Below are positions 8,264 to 16,400 of a DNA stretch of 61,837 bases, piece by piece; positions within the stretch are counted from its first letter, which is position 1; each line of letters opens with the position of its first letter. This stretch comes from Desulfobulbaceae bacterium UBA5611. Its GTDB lineage: Bacteria > Desulfobacterota > Desulfobulbia > Desulfobulbales > Desulfocapsaceae. Made by a program: the position numbers and the translations under genes. The notes beneath the pieces are model-generated. The model had not been told where the DNA came from and ran no database searches. It saw only the letters and a list, made by a program, of their open reading frames with translations. The stretch is from positions 527 to 62,363 of the forward strand of contig DIKT01000086.1 of assembly GCA_002424635.1 (NCBI GenBank), written 5' to 3'.

Positions 8264-8400
8264 GCTGTATATGTATATCATCAGGTGCGGTTAATCAAGA
8301 AAGAAAAACAAGAACACACAAAAAGTGATTTTTGATTTTCCCCAATAGCTGCACCAAGCCATGCCCAAGGCCACGGGGGCGAACCGCAAGCGCCGTTTCC

Positions 8401-9561
8401 TCAGGCTAGACAAACCTTGTTCCGGCCTTGGGCCTTGGCCCGGTACAATGCCTTGTCGGTCCGGGCAATCAGGCCTTCGAAAGAGCCGGCGTCAATATTT
8501 AGGGCAGCCACGCCAAGACTGATGGTCACATTGATCGGCAGTTCTCCCGGCATGACCGCGTCTGCAATGGTGGCCCGTAAAATCTCAGCGACTTTTCCCG
8601 CTTGCTCCTTGCTGGTGTTCATCAGTAGCAAGGCAAATTCCTCGCCGCCGTACCGGGCAATGACGTCGCTGCTTCGGAGTTTACTGCTCAACTGGGCGGC
8701 GAGCCAAATCAGAACGCTGTCTCCGACTGGGTGCCCGTGCAGGTCGTTGATTTTTTTGAAGTGATCGATATCAGCCATTACCAGACAGACCAGGGTGCCA
8801 TACCTTTTGCTGCGGTCAATTTCATCCAGCAACCGTTCGTTGAAATAGCGGCGATTGTGAATTCCGGTCAGTTCATCCCGGATGGCCACCCGCATGATAC
8901 TGCTGTAGGCCTTGGAGTTGTTGATGGCGTTGCCGACCGCGTGGGCAATGATGGCCAGTATGGTGATGGCTTCATCGTCGATTTGTCGCCCGGACAGGGA
9001 GTTGTCGACCAGCAGTATCCCTTCCACCGCCTCGGTGTCCTGGCCGACGTGGACCGGACAGGTTTCACAGTAGTCCTGTTTTTCAGCCGGCCCCAGGTTG
9101 GCATGTCCCGCACATTTGGTGTCCTCGACCAGCCAGCAGCGTACCCATTGGTTGCCGTAGGCCGGGCACGTCTTTTCCTGGCAATCCTTGATCAGCCAGC
9201 AGGAGATCCGTTTTTTGTTGACCACCGGGATCACGGCGAATTCTGTCAGGCCCAGGCGTTGGGTGAATTCATCGTCCTGGGCCTCCTCAGACCGACAGGG
9301 AAAGCCGCTGACCAGTGGCCGGGTGAAGAGATTATTCTCCGTTATGGGAATCTTCAGAGAGCTGATGGTTCCCTGGTCAAAGCCCTTGCAGAGCTTGCCC
9401 CGAAGGATGCCCTGCTTGTGTTTGACAAAAAAGAGCCCGACCCGATCAAAGGCAAAGACCTCGCCAATCAGGCTGACAAAGCGTTCTTCGATGGTGTCGA
9501 GATCCAGGTCTTCATAGAGGAGGGAGAGCATCTTCAGTAAGGCGAGGTTGTTGAAATCCAT
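8401..9561 (-). CDS. Diguanylate cyclase with Cys-rich GAF sensor
   Basis: The 386-aa soluble protein joins an N-terminal GAF-like sensor (about 20-210) to a GGDEF domain (about 225-386) that makes c-di-GMP. The active site is GGEEF (305-309), with D264/D266 in MADIDHF upstream. RSSD (297-300), five residues before GGEEF, is a complete inhibitory I-site. Seven cysteines crowd residues 121-168 (C121, C127, C132, C142, C150, C165, C168) with two CW pairs. This resembles the two-CW motif common in this phylum and could bind metal or a cluster for redox sensing. A strong GAGGAGG precedes the ATG. It may feed the pili and polysaccharide genes nearby. Confidence 0.93.
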   Translation of the reverse strand: MDFNNLALLKMLSLLYEDLDLDTIEERFVSLIGEVFAFDRVGLFFVKHKQGILRGKLCKGFDQGTISSLKIPITENNLFTRPLVSGFPCRSEEAQDDEFTQRLGLTEFAVIPVVNKKRISCWLIKDCQEKTCPAYGNQWVRCWLVEDTKCAGHANLGPAEKQDYCETCPVHVGQDTEAVEGILLVDNSLSGRQIDDEAITILAIIAHAVGNAINNSKAYSSIMRVAIRDELTGIHNRRYFNERLLDEIDRSKRYGTLVCLVMADIDHFKKINDLHGHPVGDSVLIWLAAQLSSKLRSSDVIARYGGEEFALLLMNTSKEQAGKVAEILRATIADAVMPGELPINVTISLGVAALNIDAGSFEGLIARTDKALYRAKAQGRNKVCLA

Positions 9562-9634
9562 CAGGTGTGCCTCCTCTTTCAGGTTTTACTTAGATAGCCT
9601 TTGTCGGCCAGATGCGCCTGCCAATAAAAGCCCT

Positions 9635-9876
9635 GGTCGGGTTTATCGCTGCCCTCTATGTGAAGATTCTCCGCTCCACGCCTGTCGAATTGAAAACGAT
9701 ATCCTGCTGCACAATGAAGGGCTGACCGATCGCTTTTTTGCCCTGCATATTGCCGAAGGCTGCGTGATGAACAAACTGCGCCAACCCGACACCATCCGTT
9801 ATGACGCCTCCGGCCGGCCGGAACATCGGATCTCCTGCTGTTTATTGAAACAGGAGATTAAACCCACATAATGCCA
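9635..9876 (+). pseudogene. Diverged 3' fragment of a second radical SAM gene
   Basis: From GRVYRCPLCED to the stop, the translation is almost the same as the C-terminus of the radical SAM protein encoded at 6566-7600. It has several substitutions and one missing codon, and the match continues a few bases past the stop. The 5' three quarters, including the CxxxCxxC motif, are absent. Upstream sequence (9562-9634) is unrelated. It is best read as the remnant of a paralogue cut away when the region was rearranged. Confidence 0.85.
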
Positions 9877-9993
9877 GCAAAATAATACTCAAATAGTTTT
9901 CTTCCGAAAACAATAAACTGAGGGAAGGTCAAAAATAAGATAATTGTCAGCTAGTTGACTTCGGCCGATCCCGCTATCCGAATCCTTGAGGAA

Positions 9994-10269
9994 TCAATAC
10001 CCATCTTCATGGGTGCCGACATTAACCAGAATGATATTCTGTTCATGAATGATGAGCTCCAGGGTAATGCGGTAGAGCGAGGTGATTGCCACAGAATGCA
10101 ATCCGTGCAGTTTGCCTGAAAGCGGATGGAGTCGCAGTGAAGGATGTAGTGGGTTTAACTCAAGAAGTTGCAAGATTTTTTCGTACTGTTTGAGCAAGTC
10201 CGGATGCTTTTTGGCAAATACTGCAGCCCGTTTAATATAACTTTGCGGGTAGATAAGCGTATAAGTCAT
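9994..10269 (-). CDS. RelE/YafQ-like toxin
   Basis: The product is 91 aa, beginning MTYTLIYPQSYIKRAAVF. The regions LHPLSGKLHGLHSVAI and YRITLELI with a terminal NVGTHEDGY fit the RelE/YoeB/YafQ mRNA-interferase group, which has a basic strand core and a C-terminal catalytic region. Its ATG overlaps the stop of the preceding antitoxin frame (ATGA). The frame is intact although the partner is frameshifted. Confidence 0.82.
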   Translation of the reverse strand: MTYTLIYPQSYIKRAAVFAKKHPDLLKQYEKILQLLELNPLHPSLRLHPLSGKLHGLHSVAITSLYRITLELIIHEQNIILVNVGTHEDGY

Positions 10270-10516
10270 TTGCTGATCCGGGCCAGATGATCAGTCACGC
10301 TTTCATTAACGAAATTATTGCCTTTGAGATCTGCCTGCGCCTCAAACAGAGCTGCTTCCAATTCACATTCCCGCAGGTATTGATAGTGGCTTGTCTCCAT
10401 GACCACATACTTTTTTTGCCACGAACGGTAATGGCTACTTCCTGCTCCTGTGCAAGCCGTGCCTGAATAGAAGCAATTCCTTTTATCTTTAACTCATTTG
10501 CGGTAATAATTTCCAT
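10266..10516 (-). pseudogene. Phd/YefM-type antitoxin, frameshifted in an A7 tract
   Basis: The start MEIITANELKIKGIASIQARL and the following EQEVAITVRGK are typical Phd/YefM antitoxin sequence, and GGAG lies 8 nt before the ATG at 10516. At the seven-A run (plus-strand T7, 10411-10417) the zero frame runs into unrelated codons. One extra A restores a sensible frame (KYVVMETSHYQYLRE... ending ARISK) whose TGA overlaps the toxin ATG. The gene is therefore broken, rescued by slippage at the A-run, or carries a sequencing error. The exact overlap with the toxin start favours the restored frame as the real product. Confidence 0.8.
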
Positions 10517-10559
10517 ATGTGTCTCTCCGTTAACATTATTAATAGCACTATCATACGTG

Positions 10560-10587
10560 CTTATAATACGGTCAATAGTGTTGTCAA
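10560..10587 (-). promoter_or_regulatory. Sigma-70 promoter of the Phd/RelE-type operon
   Basis: On the minus strand, TTGACA (10582-10587) and TATAAG (10560-10565) are 16 bp apart, about 45 nt upstream of the antitoxin start. CACTAT/ATAGTG half-sites flank the -10 region and could be the antitoxin operator. Confidence 0.6.
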
Positions 10588-10783
10588 TGCTAGGTGAATT
10601 GGCTCGACCTTGTTGTGGTGGGAAAACACGATAGTCAGGTTGTTGTAAAATAATTTGCTTTTATGGCTTAGTCTGTTAAAAGATTTAATAGAAGAGAAGG
10701 GTTATTTTTACTGCTTTTAAATTTTTTTTAAGGTAATCACTTAATATTAATGAGTTATTTTTCTGTTAGGTTACGTCCTCCTA

Positions 10784-10798
10784 TGGCTTGATTTTTGC
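10784..10798 (+). promoter_or_regulatory. Sigma-54 promoter of the minor-pilin operon
   Basis: TGGCTTGATTTTTGC keeps TGGC at -24, TTGC at -12 and the 10-bp spacing between GG and GC. It predicts a start near 10810, about 50 nt before fimT. Sigma-54 control of type IV pilin genes is well known. The rest of the AT-rich gap 10588-10783 shows no gene. Confidence 0.7.
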
Positions 10799-10863
10799 TT
10801 GCCATTGAATGTGAGTAACGGTGAGCTTAATCAGGAATTATCAAACAGTCTGTGAGCAGGTTT

Positions 10864-11400
10864 ATGAGAAGCAAAACAGGACAAAGAGGCTTTACGCTAG
10901 TTGAGGTGATGATTGTGATCGCCATTATAGGCATTCTGGCTGCTATTGCTGTCCCGAATTTTCTTTCCTGGTTGCCGAACATCCGGTTGAAAGCGGCGGC
11001 GCGGGATTTGTATGGTGACCTGATGCTGGCAAAAGGAGAGGCTGTAAGACGTAATGTTAACTACGCGATCACTTTTAACCAACAGGTGGCCGGTACGTCC
11101 TTTGCTTATATTGTGTACGCGGATGCTGATAGTGACTGTGAGTTTGATGCTACCGAAACAATTATAGTCCGGGTGCAGCAATGGCCGCAGAATGTAACAT
11201 TAGATACCAGCAAGGGCGGTGGCGATGGGCTGTCTTTTACCGATAACGATGATGGCAATCCAACTATCGTATTCCGCCAGAACGCCATACCGACAGCTAA
11301 TGGTGGTGGCCTTGCCAATGGAACAGCGTTTCTCATAAGTTCATCCGGTCTTTCTCGAGAGGTTGTCGTGAATCAGGCCGGCAGTATCAATATAAAATGA
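10864..11400 (+). CDS. fimT: Type IV pilus minor pilin, FimT/GspH family
   Basis: A short leader with RGFTLVEVMIVIAIIGILAAIAVPNF forms a classical class III signal: prepilin peptidase cuts after G and E5 is kept. A hydrophobic helix and the GspH/FimT head follow (about 178 aa in all). The ATG at 10864 is used; an upstream in-frame GTG at 10852 would only lengthen the leader. It is the first gene of a five-gene operon, 10 nt before pilW. Minor pilins prime pilus assembly in the inner membrane together with PilY1. Confidence 0.9.
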   Translation: MRSKTGQRGFTLVEVMIVIAIIGILAAIAVPNFLSWLPNIRLKAAARDLYGDLMLAKGEAVRRNVNYAITFNQQVAGTSFAYIVYADADSDCEFDATETIIVRVQQWPQNVTLDTSKGGGDGLSFTDNDDGNPTIVFRQNAIPTANGGGLANGTAFLISSSGLSREVVVNQAGSINIK

Positions 11401-11410
11401 GGTCATATCT

Positions 11411-12118
11411 ATGATCGAAGATCATCGTAATTCGCACGTCAAGTTATCTAATCGCTCAGGATTTACTCTTGTTGAGTTAATGTTGACCATGGCGATTTCT
11501 GGGATAATAATGGCTGCTATTTATTCCGCCTATATCGCACAGCAACGCACTTATCTCGCGCAGGAGCAAGTAGCTCAGATGCAGCAGAATATCCGGGCGG
11601 CCATGGATATTATGACACGGGAGATACGAATGGCAGGGTATAACCCGAATAGTAGTGCCGGGGCTGGAATTACCACTGCTTTACCTGGGGAACTTAGTTT
11701 TACGCAGGACCTGAATAGTGATGGCGATTTTACTGATTCGCAAGAAGATTTGACATACTCTCTTTATGTCGCAACTGATGGGGTTCGAAAATTAGGCAGA
11801 CGTGACAACACTGGCGCTGCACCGGCTTTTCAGGCGGTTGCAGAAGGTTTTGATGCCTTGGAATTTCGTTATCTCGACGCTGCTAATGCTGTAACAGCCA
11901 TCCCGGCTGATATCCGCTCCATCCAAATCTCCATTCTTGCCCGTGCCAATCGGCCCGATACAAGTTTCACTAATACCATGATCTACACACCGGCATCTGG
12001 AAACGCTGCATGGGATATCAATGGTACCGTTGCTGGCACTGGCAATCCACCTAATGATAACTTCCGTCGCCGGTTGCTGATCACCTCCATTCAATGTAGA
12101 AACCTTGGACTGGAATAA
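11411..12118 (+). CDS. pilW: Type IV pilus assembly protein PilW
   Basis: The 235-aa prepilin-like protein has the cleavage site SGFTLVELMLTMAISG and the PilW-typical QQNIRAAMDIMTREIRMAGYNP. A Ca-loop-like DLNSDGDFTDSQED segment lies in the head domain. GAGG is 9 nt before the start. PilW, PilV and PilX form the tip-priming complex with PilY1. The stop is directly followed by pilV (2-nt gap). Confidence 0.92.
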   Translation: MIEDHRNSHVKLSNRSGFTLVELMLTMAISGIIMAAIYSAYIAQQRTYLAQEQVAQMQQNIRAAMDIMTREIRMAGYNPNSSAGAGITTALPGELSFTQDLNSDGDFTDSQEDLTYSLYVATDGVRKLGRRDNTGAAPAFQAVAEGFDALEFRYLDAANAVTAIPADIRSIQISILARANRPDTSFTNTMIYTPASGNAAWDINGTVAGTGNPPNDNFRRRLLITSIQCRNLGLE

Positions 12119-12120
12119 CT

Positions 12121-12591
12121 ATGAAAATCAAAAATGAAAAAGGTTTCACCCTGATTGAGGCTCTGGTTGCTATGGTTATCCTTACCATCGGTATTATGTC
12201 TCTGTACACTATGCAAATCACTTCTATTCAAGGGAACAGTACTGCCAGCCAGATCACCACTGCCGCCACAGCCGGGGCGAATCAAATCGAAAATATTTTT
12301 GCCATGGATTATGACCTCTTGATTGATACTGATGATGACGGCCTTCCTGGCCTGCAGGATAGCCAATGTTGTTCTAACGGCAATGATCCAGGTGGTGTTG
12401 CCGTTGCCGGCTGTACCGCCAAGGCGGATGGCTGCGCTCCCGGACCTGATGGCTATGCAATCTACTGGAATGTGGCCGTTGACGAGCCGATGCCCGCCAC
12501 CAAGCGGGTGGTCGTCACTGTTGCCCGCACTGATCGCGGGGTGCGCAAAAATGTTGTGTACGAATATATTAAAGCACAAGTTGTGCAATGA
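12121..12591 (+). CDS. pilV: Type IV pilus modification protein PilV
   Basis: The 156-aa protein has MKIKNEKGFTLIEALVAMVILTIGIMSLY, a canonical prepilin leader with cleavage after G and E at +5. The short head contains several cysteines, such as the CC of SQCCSNG, which may form disulphides. The position between pilW and pilX is the standard minor-pilin order. Confidence 0.92.
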   Translation: MKIKNEKGFTLIEALVAMVILTIGIMSLYTMQITSIQGNSTASQITTAATAGANQIENIFAMDYDLLIDTDDDGLPGLQDSQCCSNGNDPGGVAVAGCTAKADGCAPGPDGYAIYWNVAVDEPMPATKRVVVTVARTDRGVRKNVVYEYIKAQVVQ

Positions 12592-12613
12592 TGACCGGGG
12601 GTAGAAGGAGAAT

Positions 12614-13249
12614 ATGAAGACCATACGTAATGATGACGGCTTCGTTCTGATTGTCGCCCTTTTGATCATGGTAGTGTTGACGATTATCGGAATTGCGGCG
12701 ACAAGAAACACCTCACTTGAATTGATGATTGCCGGCAATGATAAAGTTCACAAACGGACCTTGTATCAGGCCGAGGCAGGCGCTGTACTCAGTACCGAGG
12801 TTCTTGAGCAGAATATCAACTGCATCACCGGGTTTACTTCAACCGACACAACGTTGGATGTAGCGGACCTTGATGGTACCATCCGGGCCTGGTCCCGAAC
12901 AACTAACAACCGGAAAGGCCTGGCCATGTACCTTGATCCCTTGCCCTGGACCACAACCAACTGCAACATTACCGACCCCGCTGGGCCCAACATCTCCTAT
13001 CCTATCAGCAATATCGGATCCACCATTGAACTTACTGACTCGTATGTGGGTGGAGGTACGCAATTGCTTCCTGGTGGTTCCCTGGTCATGGCCTCCGGAT
13101 ATGAACGAAAAGGGAAGTCGGCTGCCGGGGGTGGGACTGCCCGTATTTATGATATTATTTCCCGCCATCGTGGTCTGAACAACAGTCAGTCAACGGTGAT
13201 CTTTGGCTGGCGGCATCTGGTTGGTGAAGAGTCGGAATGTAAGTACTGA
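12614..13249 (+). CDS. pilX: Type IV pilus assembly protein PilX
   Basis: The 211-aa protein starts MKTIRNDDGFVLIVALLIMVVLTIIGIAA. PilX proteins characteristically lack the E5 of other pilins, and here the position is I/V. RNTSLELMIAGNDKVHKRTLYQAEAG is the family signature. GAAGGAG precedes the start. It probably bridges the pilin tip complex to PilY1, encoded next. Confidence 0.92.
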   Translation: MKTIRNDDGFVLIVALLIMVVLTIIGIAATRNTSLELMIAGNDKVHKRTLYQAEAGAVLSTEVLEQNINCITGFTSTDTTLDVADLDGTIRAWSRTTNNRKGLAMYLDPLPWTTTNCNITDPAGPNISYPISNIGSTIELTDSYVGGGTQLLPGGSLVMASGYERKGKSAAGGGTARIYDIISRHRGLNNSQSTVIFGWRHLVGEESECKY

Positions 13250-13443
13250 TTTACGTGGTTTATTGGTCGGCAGAATGGTTATGGAGTTGCTGTAGGCCTG
13301 TGGATAGTCAGCAATTGCTTGTCAATGCAGGTGAACAGACCGTGAAGGATGGCTTGATCCTGTAGTCACATGTGAATGGATTTTGATGTAAAAAAATTGT
13401 CTGATCCAATTTTTTCAGAGGATCAATGAGGCGGGAGTGCATT

Positions 13444-16400
13444 ATGAAAACACGATTCGTGAAGGTTTCCCTGACCAGCAGCCTGCTGCTGGCCGCAATA
13501 TTGCTGGCCGCCACCTTTGATTTTGCCTCGGCCACCCAGGTGGCTGCCACCAGGGGCATCAGCCAGCCGCCGTTTTTGAGCTACGATATAAAATCAAACC
13601 TGCTGTTGCTCCTCGACAACTCCGGCTCGATGCTGGACATGGCGCATGTTGACCCAGACAACAGTCAATGCTTTGACGATTCCTATGTTGCCTCAAGTCC
13701 ATACGCCGGCAATTTTGAGCAAGATTCCTGGTATGTCTGGCAAGAAGGGGTCGCCCCCTGGAAGCAAGGTGTGTCATATACCAGCGGTCAGATAGTCTAT
13801 GCAAATGGCGGACTGTATAAGGCAGCTACCAGTGGAACATCGAATGACTCGAAGCCGGAAGATGGCTATAACCTGAGCGATGATACAGGGGTTGCCTGGG
13901 ATGCAGTGTCGCAAGCCCCTACAGTAACGACACTTCCGGCAAGCTGTGCTACTGCTGATGAATTAACATCTTACAAAAATTCGGTTTATATCTGTAACTC
14001 CAGTGTTTGGCAGCGCCTTGAGGGTGGTCAATTTCTGAAACAGGAGAAGGCCGTTGCCGAAGCGGCTTGTGCCGCTGCGAGTGGAATAAATTATAATCGC
14101 GATGACCTTTGCATCAACGTTGAAAACGCAACCGTTACAATAGGTCCACCCGTTGAGACAATCACAGTTAATAAGGAAATGAAGGCCTTTGCCGCCAGAG
14201 GAAATTTCCTGAACTGGGCCTCAGCTTCAAAATTTGATGTCCAGAAAGAAATATTGACCGGCGGCAAGCATGACAGCACGACCGGGCAGCTCATTGGCGA
14301 AAGCCGGGGCTGTGCCGGTTACGGATATGTCAAACAAGTGGCGGTTGGCACAGCAGGTGCCCCACCATATCTCGTCATGCGGGTGCGGGGAGCAGACACG
14401 GATGACCGGGTTGGTGATATTCCCAAAAATGAAAACACGGATGATACGACCAGGATTGAGATTATTGGTATCAATATTGATGGCTTTAACTACGGCGCTT
14501 GCCAGGTTGTGATTGATAAAATTACAACTAATCCTAACACCTTGAGCCAAAACCAAATTGAGGCATGCCTGAGCGATGATAATGAGGTCGGGACCTCGCA
14601 GGCGGCGTTGAGCACCTCGGTCAATGTGTGCCGGCAGTTGAAGGATGACAATGGGACGCCGGGGTTTCAAGTTGATGAAGTGCCAAATCTTGTGTCCACC
14701 GTGGCTGCCAAATGTGAAAACCTTTTTACGGAATATGGCTACTTTCCCTCGTCCATGAGTCCTGCCGATGGCGGTTATGCCTGTTACGGTATTTATGATT
14801 CGACCAAAAGCGATGCTGATCGAGAAGGATACTTGGGGCGTTGTTGGAATGCTGGCACTGCTGATTGTAAACCGAAACCTGCAGTGAGTGGAGAGGCAAC
14901 TAACCCGTATTGTGCAAGCGGCACTTACCCCGATTGTACTGATCAGAATATATATAAAAATGAGAGCGGCTATAACTACCAGTGTGTTGATATAAAAGGG
15001 AATGCCTCGCATGGTTATTATTGTAAGACAACAATTGACCCGAGTGACTGGAAGCTTTTGTACGTAGATGACGACGGTGAGGCCTGCATCCCTGTCGTTG
15101 GTACATGGGATCCGTTACTGGCAACTTCAGATGCTTGTATCCGCAGGGCCATGATTGATTTTTGCGGAAGCCTCAAGGTTCCCGAAGTGATTGATCCTTC
15201 CGATCAGGCGACAACGACCACCGATTACTGGAACATCCCGGCGATGTTGATTGACGGCGGTGTTCTCGGGCAGATGGGGGTTGCCAAGCCGCTTGCGGTG
15301 ATGAAGAACTATGTGAAACAGGATATCCCTCCGAAAGGTATTTTGCAGTCTACCGCCGGCGAGTTGCGTATTGGCGCCATGGCTTTTAATAACAATGGAG
15401 CGAAAACCGAGTGCAATCCGGGTAGTGGTAATATCGTTGGATACTGTCCGGCTGATAACAAAGATGGCGCTCAGGTCATCAGTAAAATCGAGCTTGGCAG
15501 TAAGGTCACCACTACTCCCCGGACCCATGTGGACGACCTGGCCGAGGCCATCAACCTGGTCCGCGCTACCTCGTGGACCCCGCTGGCCGAGGCCATGTAC
15601 AACGCCATCGGCTATTATACGCAAAACGAAAATATGCTGCTCAATCCAGATGATTTTCCCGTTGGTGTCGGCCATGATCCTGTAACGAACTGGTGCCAGA
15701 GCAATAATATCCTGGTCATCACCGAAGGTGCTTCGACCGCGGATATTAATCAACACGTAAAGGATTTTGTTACAGGAACAGTGATCGTCGATGATAACGA
15801 TACGGAAGTTGGAACATGTCCTAATGGCCTTGATGGCTCCACCTATCTCGATGATCTGACTAATCACGCCCAGAAGGCGCCGGCATTTCAGCTCTATCCG
15901 CTTGGAAAGGATAGACTGCCAACGGAAGACGGTGAGTTGAAAGCTAAACAGAATATCATGACCTATATTGTGGCCTCCGGTGGCCTGCGGGGCGATATTA
16001 ATGACCCCAGTGAGTGTACAGCGGCACGGTTGATTTACGATGCCGCGGACAACGGCGGGACAACGCTTTATGACAGCGCCAGCCCGGAACAACTGGAAAC
16101 GGACTTGCTGACCATATTCAATGCCTTGCGGCAAAGGGCCTCCTCCGGCTCGGCTGCTTCTGTTATCTCCTCATCCCGCGGCGGCGAGGGTGCCATCTAT
16201 CAGGCCATTTTCTGGCCGGAAATCAAGCGGACGGATGCTGCCGGTACGGAGCACTCCGTGGCCTGGACAGGTGATGTCCATGCGCTCTTTGTTGATTCCC
16301 TAGGTTATATGTACGAGGATACTCCTGTCGCTCCTGCGCTAGTTGGCGATCATGCGATGAAACTATCGGAAGACAAACGGGTTGTCATTTATTTCGATGA

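Noticed and set aside
8731..9540. 269-codon plus-strand frame opposite the diguanylate cyclase
   Set aside because: It is a mirror frame of a clearly coding GGDEF gene, with no ribosome site or recognisable domain.
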